Shown: piece after piece, positions 17,883 through 25,775 of the stretch
Numbering within the stretch: the stretch's first letter is position 1
Layout of the letters: each line of letters begins with the position of its first letter
Assembly (NCBI GenBank): GCA_031272985.1
Contig: JAISSU010000019.1
Coordinates: 1-56,682, forward strand
Length of the DNA stretch: 56,682 nucleotides
Direction of reading: 5' to 3'
DNA from: Lachnospiraceae bacterium
Lineage (GTDB): Bacteria > Bacillota > Clostridia > Lachnospirales > Lachnospiraceae
Notes under the pieces: model-generated
The model's input: the letters and a program-made list of their open reading frames with translations, nothing else
What the model was told of the DNA's origin: nothing
The model's database searches: none
Made by a program: the position numbers and the translations under genes

Positions 17883-18089
17883 TTAGTCTTTCTTTCCGAA
17901 TCCCAATCCCCCTGCGATATCCGATACTTTGTCCTCTACCTTGTCTTTAATGGCTTCAAAGCCGTCTTCGACCTTATCCTTTATTCCGGTTTTTTCGATC
18001 AAATCCTCTGCTTTGTCCTTGACCTTGTCGATCGTCTCGTCGATGTTCAGATCGTCTGCCTTGTCTTTTAAGGTGTCAATGATGCTCAT
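17883..18089 (-). CDS. Small charged amphipathic-helix protein
   Basis: 68 residues with near-repeating DK(A/V)(E)D units: TIDKVKDKAEDL, GIKDKVEDGFEAI and KDKVEDKVSDIAG. The pattern suggests a continuous amphipathic helix like apolipoprotein-type or CsbD/YtxH-like stress proteins, ending in GLGFGKKD. No function can be assigned. The AAGGAGG ribosome site eight bases before ATG 18089, and a terminator immediately after, support a real monocistronic gene. There is a TATAAT about 13 bases ahead of the ribosome site but no good -35 box. Confidence 0.7.
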   Translation of the reverse strand: MSIIDTLKDKADDLNIDETIDKVKDKAEDLIEKTGIKDKVEDGFEAIKDKVEDKVSDIAGGLGFGKKD

Positions 18090-18185
18090 AATTACTTGCC
18101 TCCTTGTATTATATAGTCGTAGTGAGTTGTATATCCCTCCGGTTAATTATTATAAACGAATTCACATAAAAATGATAGGAAAAAC

Positions 18186-18213
18186 TTGCGGTAACATTTG
18201 AATCTAATATAAT
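18186..18213 (+). promoter_or_regulatory. Promoter of recO
   Basis: TTGCGG (18186-18191) and TATAAT (18208-18213) are 16 bases apart, giving a start near 18220 and a leader of about 37 bases before recO. Confidence 0.5.
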
Positions 18214-18256
18214 ATTGATTGTGAATCGAAACCTTTAGAGTTTGGAGTTTTACGCG

Positions 18257-18904
18257 ATGTCTAAAACGACCTCTTTTACATTAACCGCAATAGTTCTTTC
18301 CAATATGCCTGTAGGTGAAAACGACAGGAGGGTGGTCGTATTGTCAAAAGAACGGGGAAAGCAGTCGTTTTTTGCAAAAGGAGCCAGAAAGCAAGGGAGC
18401 GCTTTTATGGGGAGCACGTTGCCTTTTTGCTTCGGAGAATTCACGTGCGTTTCGGGAAGATCCGCAAATACATTAACCGCCGTAAACCTCTTGGAATCAT
18501 TTACAAGCCTTAGAAACGATATAAATGCGGTGCTATTTGCGCAGTATTTTCTCGAAATCGCGGATTATTATTCGAGAGAAGAAAATGATGATACTGAGTT
18601 ATTAAAGCTGGTTTTCCAGTCACTAAGGGCACTCGGTGCGCCGCAATTTTCCAAAGAACTTGTTCGAAGCATTTTTGAAATAAAAGCCACCGCCGTAACA
18701 GGCGAAGGGATTGATATAAAGAAGATAAAAGCTCCCCTGAAACCCGCAACTGTGCAGGCGATTGAATTCATCCTGCACAGTCCGGTTGGGAAGCTCTATA
18801 CATTTAGTGTTTCAGAGGAGGTACTGTCTGAACTAAGCGAGGCGGCGAAGCGTCATTTGGAATACGTACTTGACCGCCCCATGAAAAGTGCCAAAATGCT
18901 TTAG
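18257..18904 (+). CDS. recO: DNA repair protein RecO
   Basis: RecO promotes RecA loading and strand annealing in the RecFOR pathway. The 215-residue protein has the N-terminal OB-fold typical of RecO (FTLTAIVLSNMPVGENDRRVVVLSKERGK, read across the first 35 residues, then KGARKQGS) and the helical C-terminal domain with ALGAPQFSKELVRSIFEIK. It is somewhat short and has no paired Cys motifs, so the zinc site of Deinococcus RecO is missing, as in many homologues. ATG 18257 is preferred, with GGAG nine bases upstream; the TTG at 18242 is less likely. It converges with the ammonium transporter gene. Confidence 0.82.
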   Translation: MSKTTSFTLTAIVLSNMPVGENDRRVVVLSKERGKQSFFAKGARKQGSAFMGSTLPFCFGEFTCVSGRSANTLTAVNLLESFTSLRNDINAVLFAQYFLEIADYYSREENDDTELLKLVFQSLRALGAPQFSKELVRSIFEIKATAVTGEGIDIKKIKAPLKPATVQAIEFILHSPVGKLYTFSVSEEVLSELSEAAKRHLEYVLDRPMKSAKML

Positions 18905-18915
18905 TAGCGCTTTTC

Positions 18916-20601
18916 TCAGATATCATCTACACCCTGCAAAGCCGCATAACCGCGCTCGCCGGTGCTTATCTTTATAACATCTTCGGTATCGTAGGTGAAG
19001 ATCTTTCCGTCGCCGATATTTCCGGTGTGGAGTACCTTCTGAGCCGTGCTGACTACATTTTCTACAGGCACTTCAGTGACTACGATATCCATCTGGAGTT
19101 TGGGCAGGAGGTCTACATTTTCTACCTTAACACCACGATAGTAATTTACACGGCCCTTCTGAATGCCACAGCCCATAACCTGAGTTACGGTCATACCGGT
19201 AATACCAATCTCGTTCATCGCTTTCTTTAGCGAGTCGAGATGTACAGGATTGAAGATTATCGTGACCTTTGTTATCTTCGCACCCTCCTTTGTGACTCCC
19301 GATGGCACCGCCTTTTCCTTCGGAGCGTCGGAATCAATGGACTCGTCCGTTGCGCTAGAGGCCAACAATACACCGCCTGAGCTAATTGGCATAAAGTCTG
19401 CGTATGCTGAAGGCAATCCGTGTTCGGGCATATCCAGACCTGAGATTTCTTCGGCGGGCTTTACCCTGAGACCATTTACTTTCTTTATTATTAAGAACAC
19501 TATTAACATTGTAACTGTCGTCCATGCTGCTATTGCGAGTATTCCGAGTGCCTGCACTCCGAGTAGTCCCGCTCCGCCGCCATAGAAAAGACCATTCGCG
19601 TCATTGAGAGGAACGGTGTCGGTAGCAAAGAGACCGACTGCTAAGGTTCCCCAGATACCATTTACTCCATGGACAGCCACAGCTCCGACAGGGTCGTCGA
19701 CATGCAGCTTCATGTCAATTACTTCAACTGCTACGACGACTAAGATACCGGCTACTAAACCGATTATCAATGAACCGACCACATCTACAGTGGCACAGCC
19801 TGCGGTAATGGCAACCAGACCGGCCAAGGAACCATTTAAGGTCATTGACACATCGGGTTTTCCATTCTTAATCCATGTGAAGATCATTGTTACACATGTG
19901 GCCGCTGCGGGAGCTACTGTTGTCGTTAAGAATATAGACGCCATCTGATTGATGTCCGTAGCTGCGGCTCCGTTAAATCCATACCATCCAAACCACAGGA
20001 TAAAGCATCCTAAAGCTCCTAAAGTGATTGAATGTCCCGGTATGGCGTTTGAAGATTTGTCCTTATTGTACTTTCCGATACGCGGTCCTAATATTGCTGC
20101 GCCAATAAAGGCTGTGATACCGCCCACCATGTGGATTGCTGATGAACCCGCGAAATCAATATAACCCATATTTGCGAGCCATCCGCCGCCGTTCCATACC
20201 CACCCCGCCTCGATGGGGTATACGACAGCACTGATAACCGCTGAGTAAATACAGTAGGCTGAGAATTTTGTACGTTCAGCCATTGAGCCGGAAACGATGG
20301 TCGCTGCGGTAGCGGCAAAGACCAAGTTGAATACAAAACCGGCTGCAAACCCATAATCATTGAACTTTGCAAAGAGATCAAAGTTCGGTATACCGATAAA
20401 TCCGGTATGGTTTTCAGAGAGCATCAATGAATAACCGATGAATACGAAGAAAACCGTGCCGATACAAAAATCCATCAGATTCTTCATTATGATATTACCG
20501 GCGTTCTTTGCTCTCGTGAATCCGGTTTCGACCATTGCGAAACCGCCCTGCATAAAGAATACTAACGCTGCTCCGACTAGAAACCAAATACTAAAATCCA
20601 T
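18916..20601 (-). CDS. Ammonium channel Amt fused to a C-terminal P-II (GlnK-like) domain
   Basis: 561 residues. The Amt part (about 1-400, eleven helices) has WFLVGAALVFFMQGGFAMVE, the first pore His in SSAIHMVGG and the second in VAVHGVNGIWG. A linker of about 40 residues leads to a P-II domain (about 445-561) with KITKVTIIFNPVHLDSLKKA, a T-loop MGCGIQKG...NYYRG containing Tyr, and TGNIGDGKIF at the ATP site. P-II proteins normally plug Amt as a separate trimer in response to ATP/ADP and 2-oxoglutarate; here the sensor is covalently attached. ATG 20601 has GAGGGAGG upstream. The open frame extending to 20715 runs through a terminator hairpin and promoter and is not coding. Confidence 0.92.
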   Translation of the reverse strand: MDFSIWFLVGAALVFFMQGGFAMVETGFTRAKNAGNIIMKNLMDFCIGTVFFVFIGYSLMLSENHTGFIGIPNFDLFAKFNDYGFAAGFVFNLVFAATAATIVSGSMAERTKFSAYCIYSAVISAVVYPIEAGWVWNGGGWLANMGYIDFAGSSAIHMVGGITAFIGAAILGPRIGKYNKDKSSNAIPGHSITLGALGCFILWFGWYGFNGAAATDINQMASIFLTTTVAPAAATCVTMIFTWIKNGKPDVSMTLNGSLAGLVAITAGCATVDVVGSLIIGLVAGILVVVAVEVIDMKLHVDDPVGAVAVHGVNGIWGTLAVGLFATDTVPLNDANGLFYGGGAGLLGVQALGILAIAAWTTVTMLIVFLIIKKVNGLRVKPAEEISGLDMPEHGLPSAYADFMPISSGGVLLASSATDESIDSDAPKEKAVPSGVTKEGAKITKVTIIFNPVHLDSLKKAMNEIGITGMTVTQVMGCGIQKGRVNYYRGVKVENVDLLPKLQMDIVVTEVPVENVVSTAQKVLHTGNIGDGKIFTYDTEDVIKISTGERGYAALQGVDDI

Positions 20602-20635
20602 AATTTTTCCTCCCTCACTATTAATTTTCCTTTTA

Positions 20636-20715
20636 GATAAAACAAAAGACGCTGTCCCGTTTAGGTCAGCGTCTTTGCTTTCGGAAAGCATAATTGATTT
20701 TGACATAAATGTCAA
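20636..20715 (-). promoter_or_regulatory. amt promoter followed at once by a terminator-like leader hairpin
   Basis: On the minus strand, TTGACA (20710-20715) and TATGCT (20687-20692) are 17 bases apart, placing the start near 20680. Immediately after it comes AAAGACGCTG (20667-20676) pairing with CAGCGTCTTT (20645-20654), followed by TTGTTTTAT: an intrinsic terminator in the leader. The amt ribosome site lies about 30 bases further on. Expression should therefore depend on read-through or antitermination. In Clostridia nitrogen genes can be controlled by ANTAR-domain antiterminators or glutamine-related RNAs, but I could not identify the specific motif. Confidence 0.6.
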
Positions 20716-20875
20716 TTGCAGACTTTATTTTTGTGAATTATTACCAAATACAGCGGCCTAATAATCATCAAAGCACTAAATTTAACTAAAGCCGGCTTGT
20801 ACCGTTGCATTTCAAGCGTGTTCATTAATGATTATGTCTGTCTAAGCCATAATTCTAAGTTGATTAAGAGTTGAT

Positions 20876-21418
20876 TTATAACTCACTTCGGATACGTTTT
20901 TTTATCTCAGGGGCAATTATCAGGCATATCGCCATCTTAACTACGTCACCTATTATATAAGGAATTACTCCTACGGCGAGAGCAGCGGCGAAAGTCATGT
21001 TAAGCTGCTTTGCAAGCCATATTGTCCCAAAAGCGTATAAAAGGGCAGTGCCGATTACCATCCCTATAGCGTACCACAGGCGCTTTCCTTTTCCTTTTTC
21101 AGAAATAAAGCCGGCAATAAAGACTAAGAAGAAGTAACCGAGTATGTAACCGCCTGTGGGTCCCAAAAGTTTTCCTATGCCGCCTTGAAAACCTGAAAAG
21201 ATCGGGAGACCTACAACTCCTAACAGCACATATATAAGGCAGCTGATTAGTGCCGATTTATACCCTAAGATATAAAGACTTAAGCATAATATAAAATTCG
21301 TAAGTGTAATGGGTACGGGACTAATGGGAATCGGAATAGAAAACGGTGATACAATACATGTAAGTGCAGTAAACAAAGCGATTAATACCATATTTTTAGT
21401 GCTTAAGAACTTTTTCAT
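20876..21418 (-). CDS. bioY: Biotin transporter substrate-binding component BioY
   Basis: 180 residues, about six transmembrane helices. Typical BioY features are PIPISPVPITLTNF near residue 30, GKLLGPTGGYILGY in the middle and PYIIGDVVKM near the C terminus. It is the S-component that binds biotin and works with an ECF energy module, or possibly alone. ATG 21418 sits five bases after AGGAGG. The gene appears monocistronic and ends 161 bases upstream of the amt promoter on the same strand. No ecfA or ecfT genes are in the window. Confidence 0.9.
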   Translation of the reverse strand: MKKFLSTKNMVLIALFTALTCIVSPFSIPIPISPVPITLTNFILCLSLYILGYKSALISCLIYVLLGVVGLPIFSGFQGGIGKLLGPTGGYILGYFFLVFIAGFISEKGKGKRLWYAIGMVIGTALLYAFGTIWLAKQLNMTFAAALAVGVIPYIIGDVVKMAICLIIAPEIKKRIRSEL

Positions 21419-21437
21419 ACCAACCTCCTGATTTAAC

Positions 21438-21515
21438 GTTAACCAATAATTAGTATTAAGTTGACAATACGTCTGATTATAGTGAACAAAACAATGCTTG
21501 TCAAGCTTTGACAAA
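21438..21515 (-). promoter_or_regulatory. bioY promoter with possible BirA operator
   Basis: On the minus strand a perfect consensus promoter is present: TTGACA (21500-21505), 17 bases, TATAAT (21477-21482). The expected start lies near 21470. Downstream, TTGTCAAC and GTTAACG, 16 bases apart (about 21438-21468), form the spaced two-half-site arrangement of Gram-positive BirA biotin operators, though the match is imperfect. A perfect palindrome TTGTCAA-GCT-TTGACAA (21499-21515) covers the -35 box and could be a second site. Biotin repression would fit bioY. Confidence 0.6.
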
Positions 21516-21730
21516 GTGAGTTGCGTGAGTATAAATAGTAAAATTTTTCCGTTCAACTAAGTGAGATTTCCGAAAACTTATTACGATGGTATTCGCATTG
21601 AAATGCTACAAAGCTCTTAATTACGGCTGTTAATAGTGTTGAAAGAATATTTCAAGAAGACGCAATATTCAGAAAATAATAAACAATATCGACAATACAT
21701 TGTTAAAAATTAAATTAAATCAAAATAGTA

Positions 21731-21759
21731 TTGACAAATACATGCAGTTGTGATATCCT
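21731..21759 (+). promoter_or_regulatory. Promoter of the structured RNA
   Basis: TTGACA (21731-21736) and TATCCT (21754-21759) are 17 bases apart. The expected start is near 21767, about 48 bases ahead of the first outer stem of the RNA. No protein gene follows for 600 bases. Confidence 0.6.
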
Positions 21760-21814
21760 TCAATCACAAACAGAGATGATTGTTGAGAGTCAAGAAATTA
21801 TTTTGACAGAGAAA

Positions 21815-22121
21815 GGAGGTTATTCCATTGGACACCGAAATATTTTCAAAATTGCAATATGCCGTGAGCGCGGCGGTCGAGAGTTCCCATAGAATAGCCT
21901 TTATTATAATCGAAAGACCGGTTAAGAATAATTGATGAGAACAAATCGGAGAGTAAAGACCGGCGTCATAAATGATTCACGTAGACCGCAGGCATATTGA
22001 AGGAGCGTGTTCGTTGCTTAAGAGAGCGGGGGAGCGTGTAAAGAAACGCGACTCGGTAGCAATAGATTAATAAGGAGAATGGTCAGGGAACAAGGGAATC
22101 CAAAAGAACCTCCGATTTTTT
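21815..22121 (+). ncRNA. Unassigned structured RNA of about 300 nt
   Basis: The 954-base gap between bioY and the TPR gene has no convincing protein gene but shows long-range pairing. The outer stem is GGAGGTT (21815-21821) with AACCTCC (22107-22113), extended by ATTCC (21822-21826) with GGAAT (22095-22099) after a seven-base bulge. Inside, CAATATGCC (21855-21863) pairs perfectly with GGCATATTG (21991-21999) and GCGGTC (21873-21878) with GACCGC (21984-21989). A 3' arm has TTGCT/AGCAA (22014-22018, 22058-22062) enclosing GAG-CGTGT/ACGCG-A-CTC. Six T residues (22116-22121) directly follow the outer stem. It does not look like tmRNA, RNase P RNA, SRP RNA or a common riboswitch known to me. The name and function are open. 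Confidence 0.65.
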
Positions 22122-22162
22122 AGAAGTAATAAAGTTTGATAATAAAATAATAGAATATATAG

Positions 22163-22200
22163 CAGCCATCACGCCGGGAAAGTCGTGGTGGCTGTTTAAC
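22163..22200 (+). terminator. Intrinsic terminator after the structured RNA
   Basis: CAGCCATCACG (22163-22173) pairs with CGTGGTGGCTG (22184-22194), eleven pairs including one G-T, followed by TTTAACTTT. It closes the RNA transcription unit and insulates the downstream TPR gene, which has its own promoter. Confidence 0.75.
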
Positions 22201-22236
22201 TTTCCTGTAATATTTGTAACAAAATTTAACATTTCT

Positions 22237-22265
22237 TTGACATTCTATAGGCTGTATGATAAACT
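22237..22265 (+). promoter_or_regulatory. Promoter of the TPR/AAA gene
   Basis: TTGACA (22237-22242), 17 bases, TAAACT (22260-22265). The start would be near 22272, giving a leader of about 100 bases before the TTG start. No obvious leader structure was seen. Confidence 0.55.
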
Positions 22266-22372
22266 ATACAATGTTTCGGGAGTCTTAAGTTGAGTTTTCT
22301 TATGAGTCTTGATTCATTTGTTTTCTTAATGGATAATATTGTTTCTATTTAATATCATAGAGGTGAACAGGT

Positions 22373-25300
22373 TTGGACAAATACGAATATCAAATAAAGA
22401 CCGACCAAATGCTTGGATTTATGGAGAAAAAGCAGATACGTCGGGCGATGGAAGTAGCCGATACCATTGATTGGCGCAGGGTTAAAAACCCGTCTATGCT
22501 CTATACTGTGAGTGAAATATATGAACAGAATGAAGAGTACCAAAAAAGTCGTGATGTGCTTTACATGGCATATAACCGCGCACCTTCCAGTAAGAAAATT
22601 CTCTATAAAATGGTTATTTTAGCTCTTCGCATTCACGATGTGGACGAGGCTACGGAGTGTTATGAAGAATTCGTAAAGCTGACTCCGAAGGATCCTAATC
22701 AATACATCATGAAATATCGTATATTAAAGGAGAAAAATGCTCCCATTCGCGAGCAAATTTCTGCGTTGGAGGATTTTAAGAAGGCGGAATATGTCGAGAA
22801 ATGGGCATTCGAATTGGCAAAGCTCTATAGTGAAGCGGGCATGACTGCAGAATGTCTGGAAGAATGTGATGATTTGATTCTTTGGTTTTCAGATGGCAGA
22901 TACGTTTATTCCGCAATGGAATTAAAAATGAAATACAAACCGCTGACACCTTTGCAGCGTGAAAAATACACGAACAGGTACGGTACCACGAGGCAATTAG
23001 GTCCTGAGATACCCGAGCGGGATTCAGGTGCGGTTCCTGCAAAAGCCGCAGCAGCGCCAAAAGAAAAGACAGGACAAACAGGAGAGCTTAAATCAAGTGA
23101 GATATCGTATGACGGCTATACTTTGGAGGAAGATGACGCTAAGGAAAGCTATTTGAACGACCACGCAACAAAGGCAAAAGCCGAGGATTTCGGTGAGACC
23201 GGAGACATGACACCGGTTGTTAATATTCCAAAGCAAAGGGTAGACGCATACTCTCAAGACGCGCATGTCGCCAGAGAATCGGAAGTTCCTGCTTCACAGA
23301 CGAAAGACGAAGCTATTCGAGAAGTAAAGGAAACGTTCACTCAGGAAATAGTTGAAAATCCGGTTTCAGATATTAATGAGGAGACCCCGCCGGCCAAAAA
23401 AGCAGTTGAGGCTGTAACTACCGAGGCTCCGGTTGCTGTCGAAACGGCTGTAACGGGAGTAAAAGAGGCCGTGTCAGAAGCAAAAGAGGCTGAGGTGACG
23501 GAAACGAAGGAAGTTGCCGCACCTGAAATAAAAGAAGCGACTGTGACAGAGCCTGCGCCCGTTCTTGAAGAAGCAGGAACTGAGAGCACAGGTAAAATTG
23601 TCGGAGCTTCCTCTGAAGAGGATTATGATCTGGATGACTACGATGAAGAAGTATACGATATTGGGGCTTATTTAGATGCTCCCCCGAAGAAGAAAAGACA
23701 GGTGATCGGTGGGGAATCATTAGAGGACGCCATACTAAAAGGTGTTTCACTCGCGAGCGGAAAAGAGATTAAGAGGACTACCTCTAAGATCGTTTCCGAC
23801 GAACCCGGTATTACCGGTCAGATGCGTATTGACGAAATCCTAAAGAATTGGGAAGAAAAGCAAAAGGTTAACGCAAAAGCAATAGAAGAGCAAAAGAAGG
23901 TCGATGAGGAAAGGCTTCGCATAGAGCGTGAAAAACTCGAACTCGAAAGACAAAAAAGAGAAGAGGAACGCATTCGTCACGAAGAGGAATTAGTTCAAAA
24001 AGCCAGAGAAGAACGTGCCAGGCAGGAAGCAGAGCAAGCTCGTTTAGAGCAGGAACGACTCGAGCAGGAGCGCATTGAAAAAGAGCGCATCGAAAGAGAA
24101 CGCGCTGAAAAAGAGCGCCTGGAAGCGCAAGAAAGAGAACGTGAGCGGCAGGAGTGGGAACGCGTGCGCCGCGAACACATGGAAAAAGAAGCAAAGAAGT
24201 TAGGTGAGGTGAAGCGCTCTAAAGCTCAGGAAATATATGATGATTTTCTTAACGATGACGACGATGTTGATGTAGATGAGACTCAGAGTTCCGAAAGTAT
24301 TAGCGAAGAGAATGAAACGGGATACCCCGAGACCGAATCAGAATACTCAGAGGCCGAATCCGAAGATACTGAATTTGTCAATGAAGGTCCTTCTGCATTT
24401 GACGCATTTGATGATGCGACATTCCCTGACGAACAGTGGGATGACGATTATTCAGCACAAACAGACCTTCACTATGAGGAAGAGCATTCATTTGAACCGG
24501 ATTCCGAGGCATTCATTGAAGAAGATAATGATATGCCCGCAGAATTTGATGAGGATGAATTTTTCGCCGACTATAATCCCGACGGTGATTACGAGGATGA
24601 GTCCGAAGAAAAAGACATTTTCGAAGAAGATGATGAAAAACGCCGTAAGGCCTACGAAAAAGATTTATATGACGAGCCGGATTATGATGACGACGAAGAT
24701 GAATCTGGGCACAGAAGGAGGCGCAGTCATCATGAACACGAATCAGAGCATCCGGATGAGCGCACCGAACACGAAATCAGAAAGCGGATGCGCCGCAGTA
24801 AGAACGGAATACCTTTTGACACAGGATTTGTGGTTACCGGCAGGTATGACCTTAATAAAACCAGTGAGATCGGGCTTAAAGCCGGACTTACAGAGGAACA
24901 AAAGAAGCTATTTTCATATTTTGTTCCGGTTCGCGGCATGAGCGAACAGATAGTAGAGGTTTTAGACAATGATCGTCGTGCCCAAAGAGACGGCACTTCA
25001 AAGGTCGGTAACATTTTAATAATAGGAAAGCCCGGCACAGGAAAAACCGTGCTTGCTATGAATACAGTCAAAGCCATTCAAAAGCAGCGTAATCTGCAGC
25101 AGGGTAAGGTCTCCATAATTACCGGGGAATCGCTTAACAAAAAAGACCTGACAGTGATCATCCAAAAATTGCGCGGTGGAGCGATTATTGTGGAAAAAGC
25201 AGGACGGCTTAATTCTGTAACAGTTAAAGGTTTAAATACCCTGATGGAGAAGAAGACCGGAGAATTACTGTTTGTGTTTGAAGATCAGAAGAAGCCGCTC

Positions 25301-25639
25301 GAAAAACTAATGGCTGCGAACCCTGAATTCAAAAAGAAATTCACATCGAAATTGGAAGTACCCGTATTTCTTAATGACGACCTCGTAACTTTCGGTCAGA
25401 CATATGCAAAAGAAAACGGCTATAAATTGGACGAAATGAGTATATTAGCCCTTTACAGCCGTATAGATGTAATGCAAAGGGAAGACCACCACGTTTCGGT
25501 GGCGGAGGTAAAGGAAATCCTTGATGAGGCTATCGCCAGAGCGCAGAAATCAAAGGTGAAACGCCTGACCAGAAAACGCGAAAAGAGCGCGGATGACACA
25601 GGATTGATAATCCTTAAAGAAGAAGATTTTAAAATGTAA
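22373..25639 (+). CDS. Large TPR/coiled-coil protein with degenerate CbxX-like AAA domain
   Basis: 1088 residues in four parts: TPR-like helical repeats (1-210); a low-complexity Ala/Glu/Thr linker (215-485); a charged single helix or coiled coil rich in Glu-Arg-Lys (490-612) and a very acidic stretch (620-775); then an AAA domain (about 820-1060). Walker A is GKPGTGKT at 885-892. The Walker B position reads IIVEKAGRL (Glu941, Lys942) where CbxX relatives have IDEAYSL, and NPEFKKKF replaces NPGLxSRF, so the hydrolytic Glu and Arg finger are lost. It probably binds ATP but may not hydrolyse it. TTG start at 22373 after AGAGGTG. Its own promoter and terminator make it monocistronic. The role is unknown; a scaffold is a guess. 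Confidence 0.8.
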   Translation: MDKYEYQIKTDQMLGFMEKKQIRRAMEVADTIDWRRVKNPSMLYTVSEIYEQNEEYQKSRDVLYMAYNRAPSSKKILYKMVILALRIHDVDEATECYEEFVKLTPKDPNQYIMKYRILKEKNAPIREQISALEDFKKAEYVEKWAFELAKLYSEAGMTAECLEECDDLILWFSDGRYVYSAMELKMKYKPLTPLQREKYTNRYGTTRQLGPEIPERDSGAVPAKAAAAPKEKTGQTGELKSSEISYDGYTLEEDDAKESYLNDHATKAKAEDFGETGDMTPVVNIPKQRVDAYSQDAHVARESEVPASQTKDEAIREVKETFTQEIVENPVSDINEETPPAKKAVEAVTTEAPVAVETAVTGVKEAVSEAKEAEVTETKEVAAPEIKEATVTEPAPVLEEAGTESTGKIVGASSEEDYDLDDYDEEVYDIGAYLDAPPKKKRQVIGGESLEDAILKGVSLASGKEIKRTTSKIVSDEPGITGQMRIDEILKNWEEKQKVNAKAIEEQKKVDEERLRIEREKLELERQKREEERIRHEEELVQKAREERARQEAEQARLEQERLEQERIEKERIERERAEKERLEAQERERERQEWERVRREHMEKEAKKLGEVKRSKAQEIYDDFLNDDDDVDVDETQSSESISEENETGYPETESEYSEAESEDTEFVNEGPSAFDAFDDATFPDEQWDDDYSAQTDLHYEEEHSFEPDSEAFIEEDNDMPAEFDEDEFFADYNPDGDYEDESEEKDIFEEDDEKRRKAYEKDLYDEPDYDDDEDESGHRRRRSHHEHESEHPDERTEHEIRKRMRRSKNGIPFDTGFVVTGRYDLNKTSEIGLKAGLTEEQKKLFSYFVPVRGMSEQIVEVLDNDRRAQRDGTSKVGNILIIGKPGTGKTVLAMNTVKAIQKQRNLQQGKVSIITGESLNKKDLTVIIQKLRGGAIIVEKAGRLNSVTVKGLNTLMEKKTGELLFVFEDQKKPLEKLMAANPEFKKKFTSKLEVPVFLNDDLVTFGQTYAKENGYKLDEMSILALYSRIDVMQREDHHVSVAEVKEILDEAIARAQKSKVKRLTRKREKSADDTGLIILKEEDFKM

Positions 25640-25656
25640 TCAAAGAAATGTTGCGG

Positions 25657-25682
25657 CCGACTCCGATAGGAGTCGGTTTTTG
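25657..25682 (+). terminator. Intrinsic terminator after the TPR/AAA gene
   Basis: CCGACTCC (25657-25664) and GGAGTCGG (25669-25676) form a perfect eight-base stem with a GATA loop, followed by five T residues. It lies 18 bases after the stop codon. Confidence 0.9.
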
Positions 25683-25775
25683 ATATTTTTTATTTTTTCG
25701 TGGTAATATTTTTCCATGATTGATATAATGTATAAAACCGCAACCGTTTGGCGTTTGACAATGAGGAGATCAGCT

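Noticed and set aside
18110-18170. Sigma-B-like promoter (GTTTAT, 14 bases, GGGATA on the minus strand) for the small amphipathic gene
   Set aside because: The match is partial, and most Clostridia of this type lack sigma-B; it is too weak to list.
20602-20715. N-terminal extension of the ammonium transporter
   Set aside because: It covers a promoter and a perfect terminator hairpin, while ATG 20601 has an excellent ribosome site and matches the Amt N terminus.
21828-21935. Short open frame (TTG start, 35 codons) with AAAGGAGG upstream, inside the structured RNA
   Set aside because: The GGAGG is part of the perfect outer stem and the frame crosses two other stems; the 35-residue product resembles nothing known. 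A peptide is still possible, but the RNA structure explains the sequence better.
24276-24941. 221-codon open frame on the same strand inside the TPR/AAA gene
   Set aside because: It is a shifted reading of the Asp/Glu-rich acidic stretch, with a product rich in Met, Lys and Thr and no ribosome site.
25716-25775. Longer start for the branching enzyme
   Set aside because: The extension contains a TATAAT box and has no homology; ATG 25776 has GAGGAG at the right distance.
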